A DNA stretch of 64,000 nucleotides from Gemmatimonas phototrophica (GCF_000695095.2 NZ_CP011454.1:1860001-1924000), one strand, 5' to 3'; counted from the stretch's first letter, positions 1-11,846 are shown. The notes: generated by a model from the letters alone, not told the origin. Numbers and translations: made by a program.

Positions 1-871
1 GTTGGGCGTGTCGCGGGCCGAACTGGCGCGGTGGGTGGAGAGCGAGGGGCTTTCCTATCTCGAAGACCCCATGAATGCCTCCCGCGACTTCCTGCGCGGG
101 CGGGTCCGGCACGAACTGCTGCCGGCCATTGCCCAGGCCGCGCCGGCATTTGCCGAGGCCATGCTGGCCATCGGGGAGCGAGCGGCCCAGTGGCGGCGGG
201 ACGTTGAACGCCATTTGGACAGCTGCGGCGTGTCCCTGAACGCCGATGGCACCCGACTCACCGTCCCCACGCGGGTGCTGGAACAGACGACCGCCGAAGG
301 ACAGGCGGTCTTGTGGCCGGCGCTCTGTGCCCGGGTGGGCGTCACGCTCAACGCCAACGGAACCCGGGAAGCGGTCCGGTTTACCATGTCGCGGCGAAGT
401 GGTGCCCATATCAGTCTGGCTGGTGGGGCCACCATCGCTCGGCGCCGCGACGCACGTGGTGAACTGTTCGAGGTGCGTCGGGATGCGCCGCACCACGCGA
501 CCTGGACGGTGTACGACGGATCGTCCGATGCGCTGCCACCCCGGTTCGGGCGGTGGCGTTTTCGACGTCTCGGCGTGGAGCCTCTGGCCAAGGATGCCTG
601 GTGCATCGGGTTGCCCGCGGCCACACCGGTCGTCGTCCGGCCATGGAAGGAGGGCGATCGCATCAGAACGGCGGGGGCACCAGCAGGGAGGCGCGTGACT
701 CGGTATTTTACGGAGTCCCGGGTTCCCGTCCTGGATCGCCCCTTCTGGCCGGTGCTGCTGGTGGAGGGGGAGCCCCTGTGGATCCCAGGAGTTTGCCGCG
801 GTCTTGCGGCGCCGTCCCGGCCCGGAAGGCCGGAACTGATTTGGTACCGGTGTGAGCGCGAGTTTGACTGA
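1..871 (+). CDS. tilS: tRNA(Ile)-lysidine synthase, 3' part (truncated by window start)
   Basis: TilS attaches lysidine to C34 of the CAU-anticodon tRNA-Ile so that it reads AUA. Only the last 289 codons or so are visible; the frame is open to the window edge, so the N-terminal PP-loop ATPase domain lies outside. The visible part matches the substrate-binding and C-terminal TilS domains: a [10 protein letters not shown] stretch near residue 32, WKEGDRIR near 215, then the [12 protein letters not shown] and LWIPG segments that end TilS proteins. It overlaps the next gene, hpt, by 20 bases, so the two are probably co-translated. The tilS-hpt-ftsH order is the one found in Bacillus, which supports the call. 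The true start is not in the window. Confidence 0.85.
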   Translation, partial: LGVSRAELARWVESEGLSYLEDPMNASRDFLRGRVRHELLPAIAQAAPAFAEAMLAIGERAAQWRRDVERHLDSCGVSLNADGTRLTVPTRVLEQTTAEGQAVLWPALCARVGVTLNANGTREAVRFTMSRRSGAHISLAGGATIARRRDARGELFEVRRDAPHHATWTVYDGSSDALPPRFGRWRFRRLGVEPLAKDAWCIGLPAATPVVVRPWKEGDRIRTAGAPAGRRVTRYFTESRVPVLDRPFWPVLLVEGEPLWIPGVCRGLAAPSRPGRPELIWYRCEREFD

Positions 872-1424
872 GAGTTCCAGCCCTTCTGTTGATCCCCGTC
901 TGGACGGCCGAGCCGTCAAGCGCATCGTCTACGACGCTGCCGCCATTGAGCAGCGCGTGCAGGAACTGGGGGCGGACATCACGGCGGCCTACCCCGATGG
1001 GGACTTGCTGGTGCTTGGGCTGCTCAAGGGCAGCTTTATCTTTCTGAGTGATCTCGTGCGTCACGTGGCACGGCCGCTGCAGGTGGATTTTCTGGTCGCC
1101 TCGTCCTACGGCGATGCCATGGAATCCAGCGGCGTGGTACGTTTGCTCTACGATCCGGAAACGGAATTGGAAGGCAAACACATTCTACTTGTTGAAGACA
1201 TCGTGGATTCCGGCCGCACGCTCAACCGTCTCATCGAGCTGCTTGGTGAACGGAAGCCGCGCTCGCTGGAGATCTGCACGTTGTTGCACAAGCACATTGC
1301 GACTGAGCTCCATCACCCCACGCGGTTCATCGGGTTCGATGCCCCGCACGAATTTCTGGTCGGGTACGGGTTGGATCATGCCGAGAACTTTCGGCACCTG
1401 CCGTACGTGGCCAGTCTGCAGTAA
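852..1424 (+). CDS. hpt: Hypoxanthine phosphoribosyltransferase
   Basis: This cytosolic purine-salvage enzyme joins hypoxanthine or guanine to PRPP to give IMP or GMP. The 190-residue length is normal for the family. [10 protein letters not shown] (55-64) is the conserved loop near the pyrophosphate site, and [11 protein letters not shown] (114-124) is the type I PRPP-binding motif with its acidic pair. The C-terminal YVASL end also fits HPRT. The GTG start at 852 lies inside the end of tilS, and ftsH follows after 12 bases, so the three genes look like one transcription unit. Its salvage role fits with the nucleoside phosphorylase at 6.6 kb and deoB at the window end. Confidence 0.93.
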   Translation: MSASLTESSSPSVDPRLDGRAVKRIVYDAAAIEQRVQELGADITAAYPDGDLLVLGLLKGSFIFLSDLVRHVARPLQVDFLVASSYGDAMESSGVVRLLYDPETELEGKHILLVEDIVDSGRTLNRLIELLGERKPRSLEICTLLHKHIATELHHPTRFIGFDAPHEFLVGYGLDHAENFRHLPYVASLQ

Positions 1425-1436
1425 GGCGGTTATCCC

Positions 1437-3422
<1,986 letters not shown>

Positions 3423-3434
3423 GTTGTCGCCGCG

Positions 3435-5267
3435 TTGAACGCACCTCGTCGTTTTACCGTGCCGTACCCCATCGTCGCCGCAGTCGTGGCGACGATGGTG
3501 CTTTTGGGCATCTATCTGTCCACCGCCGCCCCCGATCTCACGTTTTGGGACGCCACGGAACTCATGGCGGCGGCGCACACGATGGGCATTCCCCATCCCC
3601 CCGGCACCCCGCTCTGGGTGTTGGTGGGGAAACTGGCGTCGATGCTCTTCAGCAGCGCCGCTCCGCCACGGGCCATTACCCTGCTGTCGGTGTGGAGTGC
3701 GGCGCTCACCGGTGGAGCGGCGGCGTACATGGCGGCCCGCTGGCTCGGCGCGCGAGGCGCGGTGGTGGCTGCCGTAAGTGCCGGCACCATGCTGACCGTC
3801 TGGAACAACGCGACCGAAACCGAAGTGTACGCGCTGTCGCTCCTGGTCAGCGTGCTCCTGCTCGTGACCGGGGAGTTCGCCGGGCGCCCCGATACGGACG
3901 ATCACGAGCGACGCCGCGCCCGGGCCCTCATGGCCTTTGTGTGTGGGTTGGCGGTGCCGCTGCATCTCACCGTGCTCGTGGCGTTGCCGGCAGCCGTGGC
4001 GTTCGCCTGGCGCGGACCGCGTCCCGTTTGGCGTGAGGTGGTGGCGTGGGTGGCCCTGGCCGCGTTGGGGCTGTCCGCCATTGCTGTGCTGCCGCTCTTC
4101 TCGGCGCAAAATCCCACCCTCGACTCCGGGAATCCCGAGAGCTGGCGGGCGTTGGTGTCGGTGTTGCGGCGCGAACAGTACGCCGTTGCTGGACTCTGGC
4201 CGCGTCAGGCGCCCCTCTGGTTGCAGTTGGGGAATGTCTTTCAGTGGTCCGACTGGCAGGTCGCCTACGGACTGCATCCGTTTCCCACGGCTCATCCGGT
4301 GCGCACGGCGCTCACGGTGCTTTGGGCGTGGCTGGCGGTACTTGGACTGCGTCGCCTGTGGCGGCATGACCCCCGGGTGGGGCGTGCCATGCTCCTGCTC
4401 GTGTTAAGCGCCTCGTTAGGTGTGGCACTGTGGCTCAACATGCGGGCCGGTCCCACCTTTGGCGTGGGACTGCTCCCCAAGGGCACGCCGCATGAGGCGC
4501 GGGAGCGCGACTATTTTTTTGTCCTTGCCTTCTGGGGCTGGGGACTGCTCGCGGGAGCGGGGCTGTCCGCCATAGCCAGTGCGCTGGGGCGCCGTCTCCC
4601 GGCACCGGTTGCCATGCTCCCACTGGCGCTGGTGGTCGTACCGCTGCTGGCCAATCGTGCCGTGGCCGATCGCTCCAGAGAGCCTGTTGCCTCGCTCCCC
4701 CGCACCTACGCCCGGCTCCTGCTTGATGCCGTGCCTCGTCGCGGGGTGCTCTTTGCTGGCGGGGACAACGACAGTTTTCCGCTCTGGTATTTGCAACAGG
4801 TGGAAGATTACCGCCCCGACGTCACCGTGATCACGGTCCCGCTGCTCGGAGCACAGTGGTATCGCGAGAGGTTGGCCGCCCAGCAGCTCCTCGAGGTCGC
4901 AGCCGTTGCGCGGTGGCCTGGGCAGGGCGCGGTCCTGCGTTCACTCGTGATACACGCGGAGGGTGCCCGACGCGCCGTTCGCGTGAGCACCCTGCTGGAA
5001 CGGTCGGATCGGCTGCAGCTGGACCCTGGGGGTGGGTGGGCGCTGCAGGGGCTGGTGTATGCGCCCGACCGTCAGCTTGGGGCGGGGCAGACGGGGCTCG
5101 ATCTGCCAGCCCTGCGGCGGCAGCGCAGCATGGTGCCCATGGGGGCGCTGGCGCCACTTCCCCCCGGTGCCGATCCGGCCGCGCAAACGGCGCAGGAACT
5201 GCTGCAGTGCACACAGGTGTTGGGCCCCGCCGACTCGTTACTTGTGTCGGGGTGTGGCGGTGTCTAA
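3435..5267 (+). CDS. DUF2723 (TMEM260-like) multi-pass membrane protein
   Basis: This is a 610-residue integral membrane protein with many hydrophobic segments through residue 420 and a soluble C-terminal third. The start matches DUF2723: one membrane helix (14-30), then APDLTFWDATE (32-42) with the acidic pair expected in GT-C type glycosyltransferases, followed by GIPHPPGTPLW (51-61). A further motif, GGDNDSFPLWYLQ, sits after the membrane part. Family knowledge: the human relative TMEM260 is an O-mannosyltransferase, and bacterial members are suspected lipid-linked sugar transferases. The substrate here is unknown. It starts with TTG 12 bases after ftsH and precedes yggS by 11 bases, so it may belong to the same transcript. 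Confidence 0.8.
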   Translation: MNAPRRFTVPYPIVAAVVATMVLLGIYLSTAAPDLTFWDATELMAAAHTMGIPHPPGTPLWVLVGKLASMLFSSAAPPRAITLLSVWSAALTGGAAAYMAARWLGARGAVVAAVSAGTMLTVWNNATETEVYALSLLVSVLLLVTGEFAGRPDTDDHERRRARALMAFVCGLAVPLHLTVLVALPAAVAFAWRGPRPVWREVVAWVALAALGLSAIAVLPLFSAQNPTLDSGNPESWRALVSVLRREQYAVAGLWPRQAPLWLQLGNVFQWSDWQVAYGLHPFPTAHPVRTALTVLWAWLAVLGLRRLWRHDPRVGRAMLLLVLSASLGVALWLNMRAGPTFGVGLLPKGTPHEARERDYFFVLAFWGWGLLAGAGLSAIASALGRRLPAPVAMLPLALVVVPLLANRAVADRSREPVASLPRTYARLLLDAVPRRGVLFAGGDNDSFPLWYLQQVEDYRPDVTVITVPLLGAQWYRERLAAQQLLEVAAVARWPGQGAVLRSLVIHAEGARRAVRVSTLLERSDRLQLDPGGGWALQGLVYAPDRQLGAGQTGLDLPALRRQRSMVPMGALAPLPPGADPAAQTAQELLQCTQVLGPADSLLVSGCGGV

Positions 5268-5278
5268 CCTTATGTGCT

Positions 5279-5986
5279 ATGCCAATTTCCGACCATGTCA
5301 CGGCCGTGTTGCGGGGGGCCGTTCAGGATGCGGTGGCGGAGGTGCGTACGCGCATCGCCGACGCCCGCGCCCGTGGCGGACATGGACAGGAAGTGACGCT
5401 GGTCGCGGTGACCAAAACGCACGGGCCAGAAGCGGTTGAAGCGGCCTATGCCGCGGGTGTCACCGATGTGGGTGAGAACCGCGTGCAGGAAGCGGAGGCC
5501 AAGATGGCGCAGGTCACGGTCCCGGTACGTTGGCACCTCATTGGACATCTGCAGCGCAACAAAGCCAGGAACGCTCTGCAATTTTCACTGATCCATGGCA
5601 TGGACAGTGAGCGGTTGGCGGTCGCGCTCCATGACGAGGCCACCAGGGCTGGGCAGTCGCTGGACGTGTTGGTACAGGTCAACGTGAGTGGCGAGACAAG
5701 CAAAAGCGGTGTGGCGCCGGTTGACGTTCCGGCGTTCGCGGAACGGCTGCACCGTCTGCCGGCGCTGCGAGTGCGCGGGGTCATGACCATGGCGCCCTTC
5801 GATGCCGACGAGCGGGTGTTGCGCGAGGTGTTCGCCGGCGCTCGCGCCGTTCGCACGGCGCTGCAATCGGCTGGTCATGCGGCGGAGTGGCTGAGTATGG
5901 GGATGTCCGGCGATTACGAAATCGCCGTGGAGGAAGGGGCCACGCATGTGCGCCTCGGTACTGTGCTTTTCGGCAGTCGGACCTGA
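5279..5986 (+). CDS. yggS: YggS/PLPBP family pyridoxal-phosphate homeostasis protein
   Basis: This cytosolic PLP-binding protein has a single alanine-racemase-like barrel and keeps vitamin B6 and amino-acid pools in balance; no catalytic reaction is firmly known. The 235 residues show LVAVTKTHG with the PLP lysine at K46, VGENRVQEA, the WHLIGHLQRNK block, and the C-terminal SMGMSGDYEIAVEEG phosphate-binding segment. The ATG at 5279 was chosen because family members begin about 40 residues before the lysine; the open frame continues upstream inside the previous gene but has no family similarity there. In Bacillus the orthologue ylmE also lies upstream of divIVA, as it does here. Confidence 0.92.
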   Translation: MPISDHVTAVLRGAVQDAVAEVRTRIADARARGGHGQEVTLVAVTKTHGPEAVEAAYAAGVTDVGENRVQEAEAKMAQVTVPVRWHLIGHLQRNKARNALQFSLIHGMDSERLAVALHDEATRAGQSLDVLVQVNVSGETSKSGVAPVDVPAFAERLHRLPALRVRGVMTMAPFDADERVLREVFAGARAVRTALQSAGHAAEWLSMGMSGDYEIAVEEGATHVRLGTVLFGSRT

Positions 5987-6003
5987 CGCACCCGGGATAG
6001 CGA

Positions 6004-6621
6004 ATGACCGACGAAAGTCACCAGGGGTTTCATCTCACCGCGCTTGATGCGCGTCGCTACGACTTTGGCAACGCGCTGCGGGGCTATGATCGCGCGCGCG
6101 TTGACCAGTTTCGTGAACAGGTCGCCGAAGAACTCGAGCGGTTGGCGCGCGCCAACCAAGAGCTCGACCAGAAGGCGCGCAATTTTCACGAGCAGCTCAA
6201 GTCGTTCCGGGAGCGCGACAAGGCGTTGAACGAGGCCCTCGTGAGTGCGCAGCAGCTGCGCGGAGACATCCGCGAGCAGGCCGAGCGCGAGGCGCAGCTC
6301 ATTGTGCGCGAGGCCCAACAGGAAGCAGACCGTCAATTGCAGTCGGTGCGCGACGAAGTCGCTCGTGCGCAGCAGGAACTGCAGGCCCTCTGGCGTACGC
6401 GGCGGTCGTACCTGGCCCAACTGCGCAACCAGCTGGAACGTCAGCTCGCTGAGCTCAGCTCCGCGGAGCAGGAGCCGGTCCCCGATTTCACCACACCGCG
6501 AACCGGTTCAGCGGTTGAGCCGGATCCGTCGGTGGTGAGCCAGATCCGTCAGCTGCCGCAACGGAACATGGCGCCAACGCCTTCCTGGCTCGATGCCATC
6601 GTGGAGGATGAACAGCGATGA
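6004..6621 (+). CDS. divIVA: DivIVA-domain coiled-coil protein
   Basis: DivIVA proteins bind curved membrane at poles and septa and recruit division, growth or polarity factors. In this 205-residue protein, [21 protein letters not shown] (about 11-31) is the DivIVA N-terminal membrane-targeting segment. It is followed by about 120 residues of Gln/Glu/Arg-rich coiled coil (40-160) and a Pro-containing acidic tail. It lies 17 bases after yggS and its stop overlaps the nucleoside phosphorylase start (ATGA type). The position between yggS and ileS copies the Firmicutes arrangement. DivIVA is uncommon in diderms; a polarity role alongside the MglA-type GTPase at 20.9 kb is plausible but only inferred. 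Confidence 0.85.
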   Translation: MTDESHQGFHLTALDARRYDFGNALRGYDRARVDQFREQVAEELERLARANQELDQKARNFHEQLKSFRERDKALNEALVSAQQLRGDIREQAEREAQLIVREAQQEADRQLQSVRDEVARAQQELQALWRTRRSYLAQLRNQLERQLAELSSAEQEPVPDFTTPRTGSAVEPDPSVVSQIRQLPQRNMAPTPSWLDAIVEDEQR

Positions 6622-7532
6622 GTGGTGCCGGGAAGGCTCCGCCGGCTTCGCGGCCGCAGCTGCAATACACGCAGGAACACAACGCCGTCGGACTCTCGCA
6701 TCCTGCCCTCGGGCTGCACGCGCGGGAGCGCATCGCGGCGTGTGCGCAGGCGGTGCGCGCGCGCTTTGCCAAGCCGGTGGAGGCCGCGATCATTCTGGGC
6801 ACTGGCCTCGGGGGATTGGCCGAGGAAATCCAGGTGGAGCAGGTCATCGACTACAGTGACCTCCCCAACTTTCCGCTCTCCACGGTCGAGTCCCACAAAG
6901 GCCGCTTGCTCTGTGGCACGCTGGGCGGGAAAACGATTATCGCCATGCAGGGCCGTTTTCACGCGTACGAGGGCTATTCGCTCCAGCAGGTCACCTTCCC
7001 GGTGCGCGTGCTTCGTGCGCTGGGGGCACAGACGCTGATTGTGAGCAACGCGTGCGGTGGGATGCATCCGTTGTGGGCGCCCGGTGATCTCATGCTCATC
7101 GCCGATCACATCAATCTGCTGGGCGACAATCCGCTCATCGGTCCGAATGACGAAACACTCGGACCGCGGTTTCCCGATATGTCGGAACCCTACGATGCCG
7201 GCCTGCGCACGCTGGCCCGCGCCGTGGCGCTGGAGCATGGGGTCGCGTTGCGCGAAGGCGTCTACGTGGCGGTGCAGGGGCCCAACCTCGAAACGCGCGC
7301 CGAGTACCGATTCCTGCGCGGTATCGGGGCCGATGTCGTGGGCATGAGCACGGTGCCGGAAGTCATTGTCGCGGTCCATGGCGGCATGCGGGTACTGGGT
7401 CTGTCGATCATCACCGATCAGTGCCTCCCCGATTCGCTCAAGCCAGCCCATCTCCCCGACATCATTGCGGTGGCGAAGGGGGCGGAGCCCAAGCTGTCGG
7501 CCGTGGTCAAGGGCGTGCTCGCCCAGCTGTAG
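6618..7532 (+). CDS. punA: Purine nucleoside phosphorylase (trimeric, inosine/guanosine type)
   Basis: The enzyme cleaves inosine and guanosine with phosphate to the free base and ribose 1-phosphate. At 304 residues it matches the trimeric PNP-I family. It shows the [14 protein letters not shown] phosphate-binding loop (about 55-68), [36 protein letters not shown], and the [25 protein letters not shown] block whose Glu and Asn contact the base. The first 40 residues are a family-atypical extension. The start overlaps the divIVA stop by four bases. Together with hpt and deoB in this window it makes a purine salvage set: base to nucleotide, and ribose 1-phosphate to ribose 5-phosphate. It is an insertion relative to the Bacillus divIVA-ileS order. 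Confidence 0.92.
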   Translation: MSGAGKAPPASRPQLQYTQEHNAVGLSHPALGLHARERIAACAQAVRARFAKPVEAAIILGTGLGGLAEEIQVEQVIDYSDLPNFPLSTVESHKGRLLCGTLGGKTIIAMQGRFHAYEGYSLQQVTFPVRVLRALGAQTLIVSNACGGMHPLWAPGDLMLIADHINLLGDNPLIGPNDETLGPRFPDMSEPYDAGLRTLARAVALEHGVALREGVYVAVQGPNLETRAEYRFLRGIGADVVGMSTVPEVIVAVHGGMRVLGLSIITDQCLPDSLKPAHLPDIIAVAKGAEPKLSAVVKGVLAQL

Positions 7533-7567
7533 CACTTTCTGTTCGTCGCTTTCCTCTTCTGGTGACT

Positions 7568-10500
7568 ATGACGCAGGACGCCGTGCTGTACCCGTTGCTC
7601 CCCGAAACCAACGCTGACGCGCTTGAGCGCGGCATTCTCGCGCAGTGGGATACCGAGAAGCTGTTCGAACAATCGCAGGCAGCGCGTGCGAACGCGACGC
7701 CGTTCGTATTTTTCGAGGGCCCGCCAACAGCCAACGGACGTCCGGGCATTCACCACGTGTTTGCCCGCACCATCAAGGACCTGTTCTGCCGCCACCGCGC
7801 CATGCAGGGGTACTACGTGCCCCGCAAGGCCGGCTGGGATACGCACGGGTTGCCGGTGGAAATCGAGGTCGAAAAGGAGCTCCAGCGCGAAGAGGCGGAG
7901 CGGCAGGGCGTTGATCCCAGCGAGATCGCAAAGCTTGGCGGCAAGCAGCTCATCGAGCAGGTGGGCGTGGCGGAGTTCAACCGCCGGTGCCGCGAAAGCG
8001 TGTGGAAGTACCGCGGCGAATGGGAGAAGCTGTCGCACCGCACCGCCTATTGGCTCGACTACGACAATCCGTACGTCACGTACTCGCACGATTTCGTGGA
8101 GAGTGTGTGGTGGGCGCTACGCACGATGCACGAAAAGAGTTTGCTCGTGCGTGGCCACAAGATTCTGCCGTATTGCGCGCGCTGCGGCACGGCGCTGTCC
8201 AGTCACGAGGTGGCGCAGGGCTACGATGACGTCGAAGATCCCAGCGTCTACGTGGCGCTGGATCTGCTCGACGCCAACGGCAATCCGCCCGCCATGCGGC
8301 GACGCATCCTGGTGTGGACCACCACCCCCTGGACGCTGGTGTCCAACACCGCGCTGGCGGTGCACCCCGATCTCACCTACGCCGAGCTGCGCAAGAAGTC
8401 CGGGGCGGAATTCACCATCATCCTCGCGGAAGCGCGTGTGCCCGGTGTGCTGGGCGGCGACTGGGCCGATCGGTGGGATGTGGTTGGCACCATGAAGGGC
8501 ACCGACCTGGTCGGGCGTCGTTATCGTCGGCCACTCGACTGGGTCGAGTATCCGGCGGAAGGACAGCACGAAATCATCGTGCCCGAGGAGTTCGTGTCGG
8601 CCGAAGATGGCTCCGGCGTGGTGCACATGGCCCCCGCGTTCGGCGCCGACGACTATGCCGCCGGGCAGCGCCACGGGTTGGCGTTCGTGCAGCCGGTCAA
8701 TGCGCGCGGCGAGTTCGTGGAAGGCACGCCCGAAGTGGCTGGATTGTTCGTGAAGAAGGCCGATGCCCGCATTCTGGAAGTGCTCAAGGAACGGGATGTC
8801 CTGTGGAAGGCCAGCCAATTTGTGCACTCATATCCGCACTGCTGGCGCTGCGGCACGCCGCTGCTGTACTACGCGCGCGGCTCGTGGTTTGTGCGCACGA
8901 CGGCGCTGCGCGACGCGCTGCTCAGCCGCAACGCCAAGGTGAACTGGAATCCCACCGAGGTGGGCACTGGTCGCTTTGGCGAGTGGCTGTCCAACAACGT
9001 GGACTGGGCCATCTCGCGCGATCGCTACTGGGGCACGCCGTTGCCGGTGTGGGTCAACGATGAAGATCCGACCGACATCGACGTGATTGGCAGCTATGCC
9101 GACCTCGCCGAGCGCATTGGCCGTCCGCTGCCAGAGGATTTCGATCCGCACAAGCCGCACATCGACCAGTACACCTGGCCGGCCAAAAGCGGTACGGGTA
9201 CCATGCGCCGCGTCCCTGAAGTCATTGATACCTGGTTCGACTCAGGGTCCATGCCCTTCGCGCAGTGGCACTACCCGTTCGAGAACAAGGACATCGTGGC
9301 CGCGCAGTTCCCCGCCGACTTCATCTGCGAAGGCGTGGACCAGACGCGCGGGTGGTTCTATTCGCTGCTCGCCATTGCCACCACCCTGGGCGATGCGCTG
9401 CCAAACAATGGGCACGACCAGGCCGCACCGTATCGCAACGTGGTGGTGAATGACCTCGTGCTCGACGCGCAGGGACAGAAGATGTCCAAGTCGAAGGGCA
9501 ACGTGGTCAACCCGTGGGATGTCATGGAGCGCCACGGTGCCGACGCGGTACGGTTGTTCCTCGTGGCCTCGAGCCAGGTGTGGGTGCCGCGGCGCTTCGA
9601 CGAGAACGCCATTCGCGAAACGGCGGGGCGCTTCCTGCTCACGTTCCGCAACGTCTACAACGGCATCTTCGCGCAGTACGCCAACTTCGGATGGCAGCCC
9701 AGCGCGAACGATCCGGTCGTGGCGGAGCGTCCGGCGCTCGATCGCTGGATTCTGTCGCGGCTCACGCGGGTGGAGCGCGAAGTCAACGCACACCTCGACA
9801 ACTACGACGCCACGCTGGCGGCGCGTCGGGTCATGCAGTTCATGGACGACGATGTGTCCAAGTGGTACGTACGGCAAAGCCGCGCGCGCTTCTACGATGT
9901 GGAAAATGCCGACAACCGCGCGGCCTTTGCGACGTTGCATGAAGTACTCACCGTCACGTGCCGGCTGCTGGCGCCGTTTGCCCCGTTCATGACCGACGCG
10001 GTGCACCGGGCGCTGACCGGAACTTCGGTGCACCTCGCGCCGTACACGCGTGAGCACCCCACGCCGGTAGACGAAACGCTCGAGACAGCCATGGATGATC
10101 TCCGGACGCTGGCCGGGCTGGCGCACGCCGCGCGCGATGTGGCCGACGTGAAGGTGCGTCAGCCACTGCCGTCGCTGCAGTGCGTGGTGCCGGGCAATGT
10201 GGAGGCGGTGTCGGCGCTGGGCGGGCTGCTGGCGTCGGAGTTGAACGTGAAACGGGTGGAGTTTGTCACCTCGACCGACGCCCTGGTGTCGCTGGAGGCC
10301 AAGGCCAACTTTCGCACGCTGGGCAAGAAGTTCGGGAAGGAAACGCCGCTGGTGGCCGAAGCGGTCACGGCGTTGGCGGCCGATCAGCTGCGTCCGCTGG
10401 CGGCCGGGCAGTCCATTACCATCGAGGTTGCCGGGGCTGAGCGCTTGATTGCCCCGGAGGACGTCGCCATCATCCGGCGCGCGTCCGGCGCAGCGGTCGT

Positions 10501-10855
10501 TCAGGAGAACGGCGGGTACGGGGTCGCCCTCGACCCCACCATTACCCCCGAACTCCGCGAAGAAGGGTTGGCCCGGGAAGTCATCAGCCGGGTGCAGCGC
10601 CTTCGCAAGGAAGCGCAGTTGGCGGTCAGCGATCGCATTGTGTTGGCGGTGTCGGGAGATGTTGAGGTGGAAGGCGCCGTGGCTGCTCACCGCAGCCGTA
10701 TCGCTGAAGAGGTGCTCGCCGCGCGATTGCTGCTCGGCGATGAGGTGGGTTCGCCGCTCTCCGGCACTGGAGACGGCGCCATGTGGACCGCTACGCACGC
10801 TGGCGACGTCGATGGACGTTCGATCCGGCTTGCGCTCACCAAGGAAGGGTCGTGA
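7568..10855 (+). CDS. ileS: Isoleucyl-tRNA synthetase, long type (IleRS2-like) with GIHH in place of HIGH
   Basis: This class I synthetase charges tRNA-Ile and edits valine. Its 1095 residues exceed the roughly 940 of the E. coli type and match the longer IleRS2 group. The catalytic start reads PPTANGRPGIHH, with G60-I-H-H63 aligned to the class signature HIGH: the first and third positions are swapped. The CP1 editing domain follows with the WTTTPWTLVSNTALAV block near 255-270. KMSKS is intact at 638-642, followed by the anticodon-binding domain and a C-terminal extension that includes ELREEGLAREVISRVQRLRKE. Two Cys pairs (CARCG near 203 and CWRCG near 425) may bind zinc. The ATG at 7568 was chosen for fit to the family N-terminus. 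It overlaps the next gene by one base. Confidence 0.95.
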   Translation: MTQDAVLYPLLPETNADALERGILAQWDTEKLFEQSQAARANATPFVFFEGPPTANGRPGIHHVFARTIKDLFCRHRAMQGYYVPRKAGWDTHGLPVEIEVEKELQREEAERQGVDPSEIAKLGGKQLIEQVGVAEFNRRCRESVWKYRGEWEKLSHRTAYWLDYDNPYVTYSHDFVESVWWALRTMHEKSLLVRGHKILPYCARCGTALSSHEVAQGYDDVEDPSVYVALDLLDANGNPPAMRRRILVWTTTPWTLVSNTALAVHPDLTYAELRKKSGAEFTIILAEARVPGVLGGDWADRWDVVGTMKGTDLVGRRYRRPLDWVEYPAEGQHEIIVPEEFVSAEDGSGVVHMAPAFGADDYAAGQRHGLAFVQPVNARGEFVEGTPEVAGLFVKKADARILEVLKERDVLWKASQFVHSYPHCWRCGTPLLYYARGSWFVRTTALRDALLSRNAKVNWNPTEVGTGRFGEWLSNNVDWAISRDRYWGTPLPVWVNDEDPTDIDVIGSYADLAERIGRPLPEDFDPHKPHIDQYTWPAKSGTGTMRRVPEVIDTWFDSGSMPFAQWHYPFENKDIVAAQFPADFICEGVDQTRGWFYSLLAIATTLGDALPNNGHDQAAPYRNVVVNDLVLDAQGQKMSKSKGNVVNPWDVMERHGADAVRLFLVASSQVWVPRRFDENAIRETAGRFLLTFRNVYNGIFAQYANFGWQPSANDPVVAERPALDRWILSRLTRVEREVNAHLDNYDATLAARRVMQFMDDDVSKWYVRQSRARFYDVENADNRAAFATLHEVLTVTCRLLAPFAPFMTDAVHRALTGTSVHLAPYTREHPTPVDETLETAMDDLRTLAGLAHAARDVADVKVRQPLPSLQCVVPGNVEAVSALGGLLASELNVKRVEFVTSTDALVSLEAKANFRTLGKKFGKETPLVAEAVTALAADQLRPLAAGQSITIEVAGAERLIAPEDVAIIRRASGAAVVQENGGYGVALDPTITPELREEGLAREVISRVQRLRKEAQLAVSDRIVLAVSGDVEVEGAVAAHRSRIAEEVLAARLLLGDEVGSPLSGTGDGAMWTATHAGDVDGRSIRLALTKEGS

Positions 10856-11292
10856 TGGCCGAATCGAAGTCTGCGTCGACGAAGGACGCCACCAAGAAGC
10901 CCAAACCCATGCCCAAGAAGCAGCTCCAGCACTTCGAGAAGCGGCTGCTCGAAGAGCGGAAGCGCGTGCTCAAGGAGCTCGGCCACCACAGCGATACGCT
11001 GGGCCCCAACGGCGAGGCCAGCGAAGGGGACAACAGCGCCTACTCGTTCCACATGGCCGACCAGGGGACTGACGCCATGGAGCGCGAGAAGGCCTTCCTG
11101 TTTGCCTCCAAGGAAGGGCGCTTTCTGTTCCACATCGACCAGGCCCTCCGTCGGTTGTACAAGGCGCCGGAAATGTTCGGCAAGTGCCATCAGTGTGGCG
11201 AGGAAATCGCATTCGAGCGTCTCGATGCGCTGCCCAACGCCCGGTATTGCATCGCGTGCAAGCAGCGCGAGGAAGACTCGAAGAAGGGATGA
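10855..11292 (+). CDS. TraR/DksA-family C4 zinc-finger protein (YlyA-like)
   Basis: This 145-residue protein has a Lys-rich start, a helical region (22-45), and a C-terminal zinc finger of the DksA/TraR type: C111-x2-C114 and C132-x2-C135. Family members act on RNA polymerase through the secondary channel. The DksA acidic coiled-coil tip is not obvious here, so a direct ppGpp cofactor role is uncertain. The ATG at 10855 overlaps the ileS stop. In Bacillus, ylyA (a TraR/DksA-like gene) sits in the same place between ileS and lspA, and that synteny is the best guide to its identity. The stop is followed immediately by the first lspA. Confidence 0.85.
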   Translation: MAESKSASTKDATKKPKPMPKKQLQHFEKRLLEERKRVLKELGHHSDTLGPNGEASEGDNSAYSFHMADQGTDAMEREKAFLFASKEGRFLFHIDQALRRLYKAPEMFGKCHQCGEEIAFERLDALPNARYCIACKQREEDSKKG

Positions 11293-11293
11293 C

Positions 11294-11833
11294 GTGAAGG
11301 CGATCGTCGCGTTCCCCGTCTTCCTTGTCGTCGTCATTCTCGATCAGATCACCAAGTTGGTGGCCGAGAACACGATGGTCACCGCGGGTACCCCGAAGTC
11401 GGTCTTCGGGGAGTGGTTTCGCTTTGCCCTCGTGTACAACCCCGGGGCAGCCTTCGGGCTGAACCTGGGGCCGTACTCGCGGTGGATTTTCATGGGGCTC
11501 ACCTGTGGCGCGCTGGTGATCCTGGGCAAGTTGTATCAGCAGACGGAAGACGGTGACTTTCGTCGCGTCCTGGCCATTTCGCTGGTGGCGGCCGGCGCAG
11601 TCGGAAACGTCATTGACCGCATCCGATCGGAATTCGGTGTCGTGGACTTTATCGATATCGGTTTCGGGACCCATCGCTGGCCTACATTCAATGTGGCCGA
11701 TATTGCGGTGAGTAGCGGTGCCATCCTGCTCGCCCTCGTCCTCTGGCATGAGGAGCGCCGCGAGATCGCGGCGTTGGAAGCGGCGGCACGCGAAAACGCC
11801 GCCTCGTCTGACTCGCGCGACCTCGTTCCCTGA
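11294..11833 (+). CDS. lspA: Lipoprotein signal peptidase II, copy 1
   Basis: LspA is an inner-membrane aspartyl protease that removes the signal peptide from diacylglyceryl prolipoproteins. The 179 residues have four hydrophobic segments, the VYNPGAAFGL block, and both catalytic aspartates: N105-x2-D108-R and FNVAD with D136. The GTG start at 11294 directly follows the preceding stop; the longer upstream frame lies inside the zinc-finger gene and shows no similarity. The C-terminal 30 residues are a charged, Ala/Glu-rich cytosolic tail. A second complete lspA follows after 13 bases, so this is one half of a tandem pair. Both copies look active from their catalytic residues. Confidence 0.93.
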   Translation: MKAIVAFPVFLVVVILDQITKLVAENTMVTAGTPKSVFGEWFRFALVYNPGAAFGLNLGPYSRWIFMGLTCGALVILGKLYQQTEDGDFRRVLAISLVAAGAVGNVIDRIRSEFGVVDFIDIGFGTHRWPTFNVADIAVSSGAILLALVLWHEERREIAALEAAARENAASSDSRDLVP

Positions 11834-11846
11834 TCACTGTGCCGTC

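Noticed and set aside
4856-5278. Upstream in-frame extension of yggS by 141 codons
   Set aside because: It lies entirely inside the DUF2723 gene in another frame, with Arg/Gly-rich sequence and no similarity to YggS proteins.
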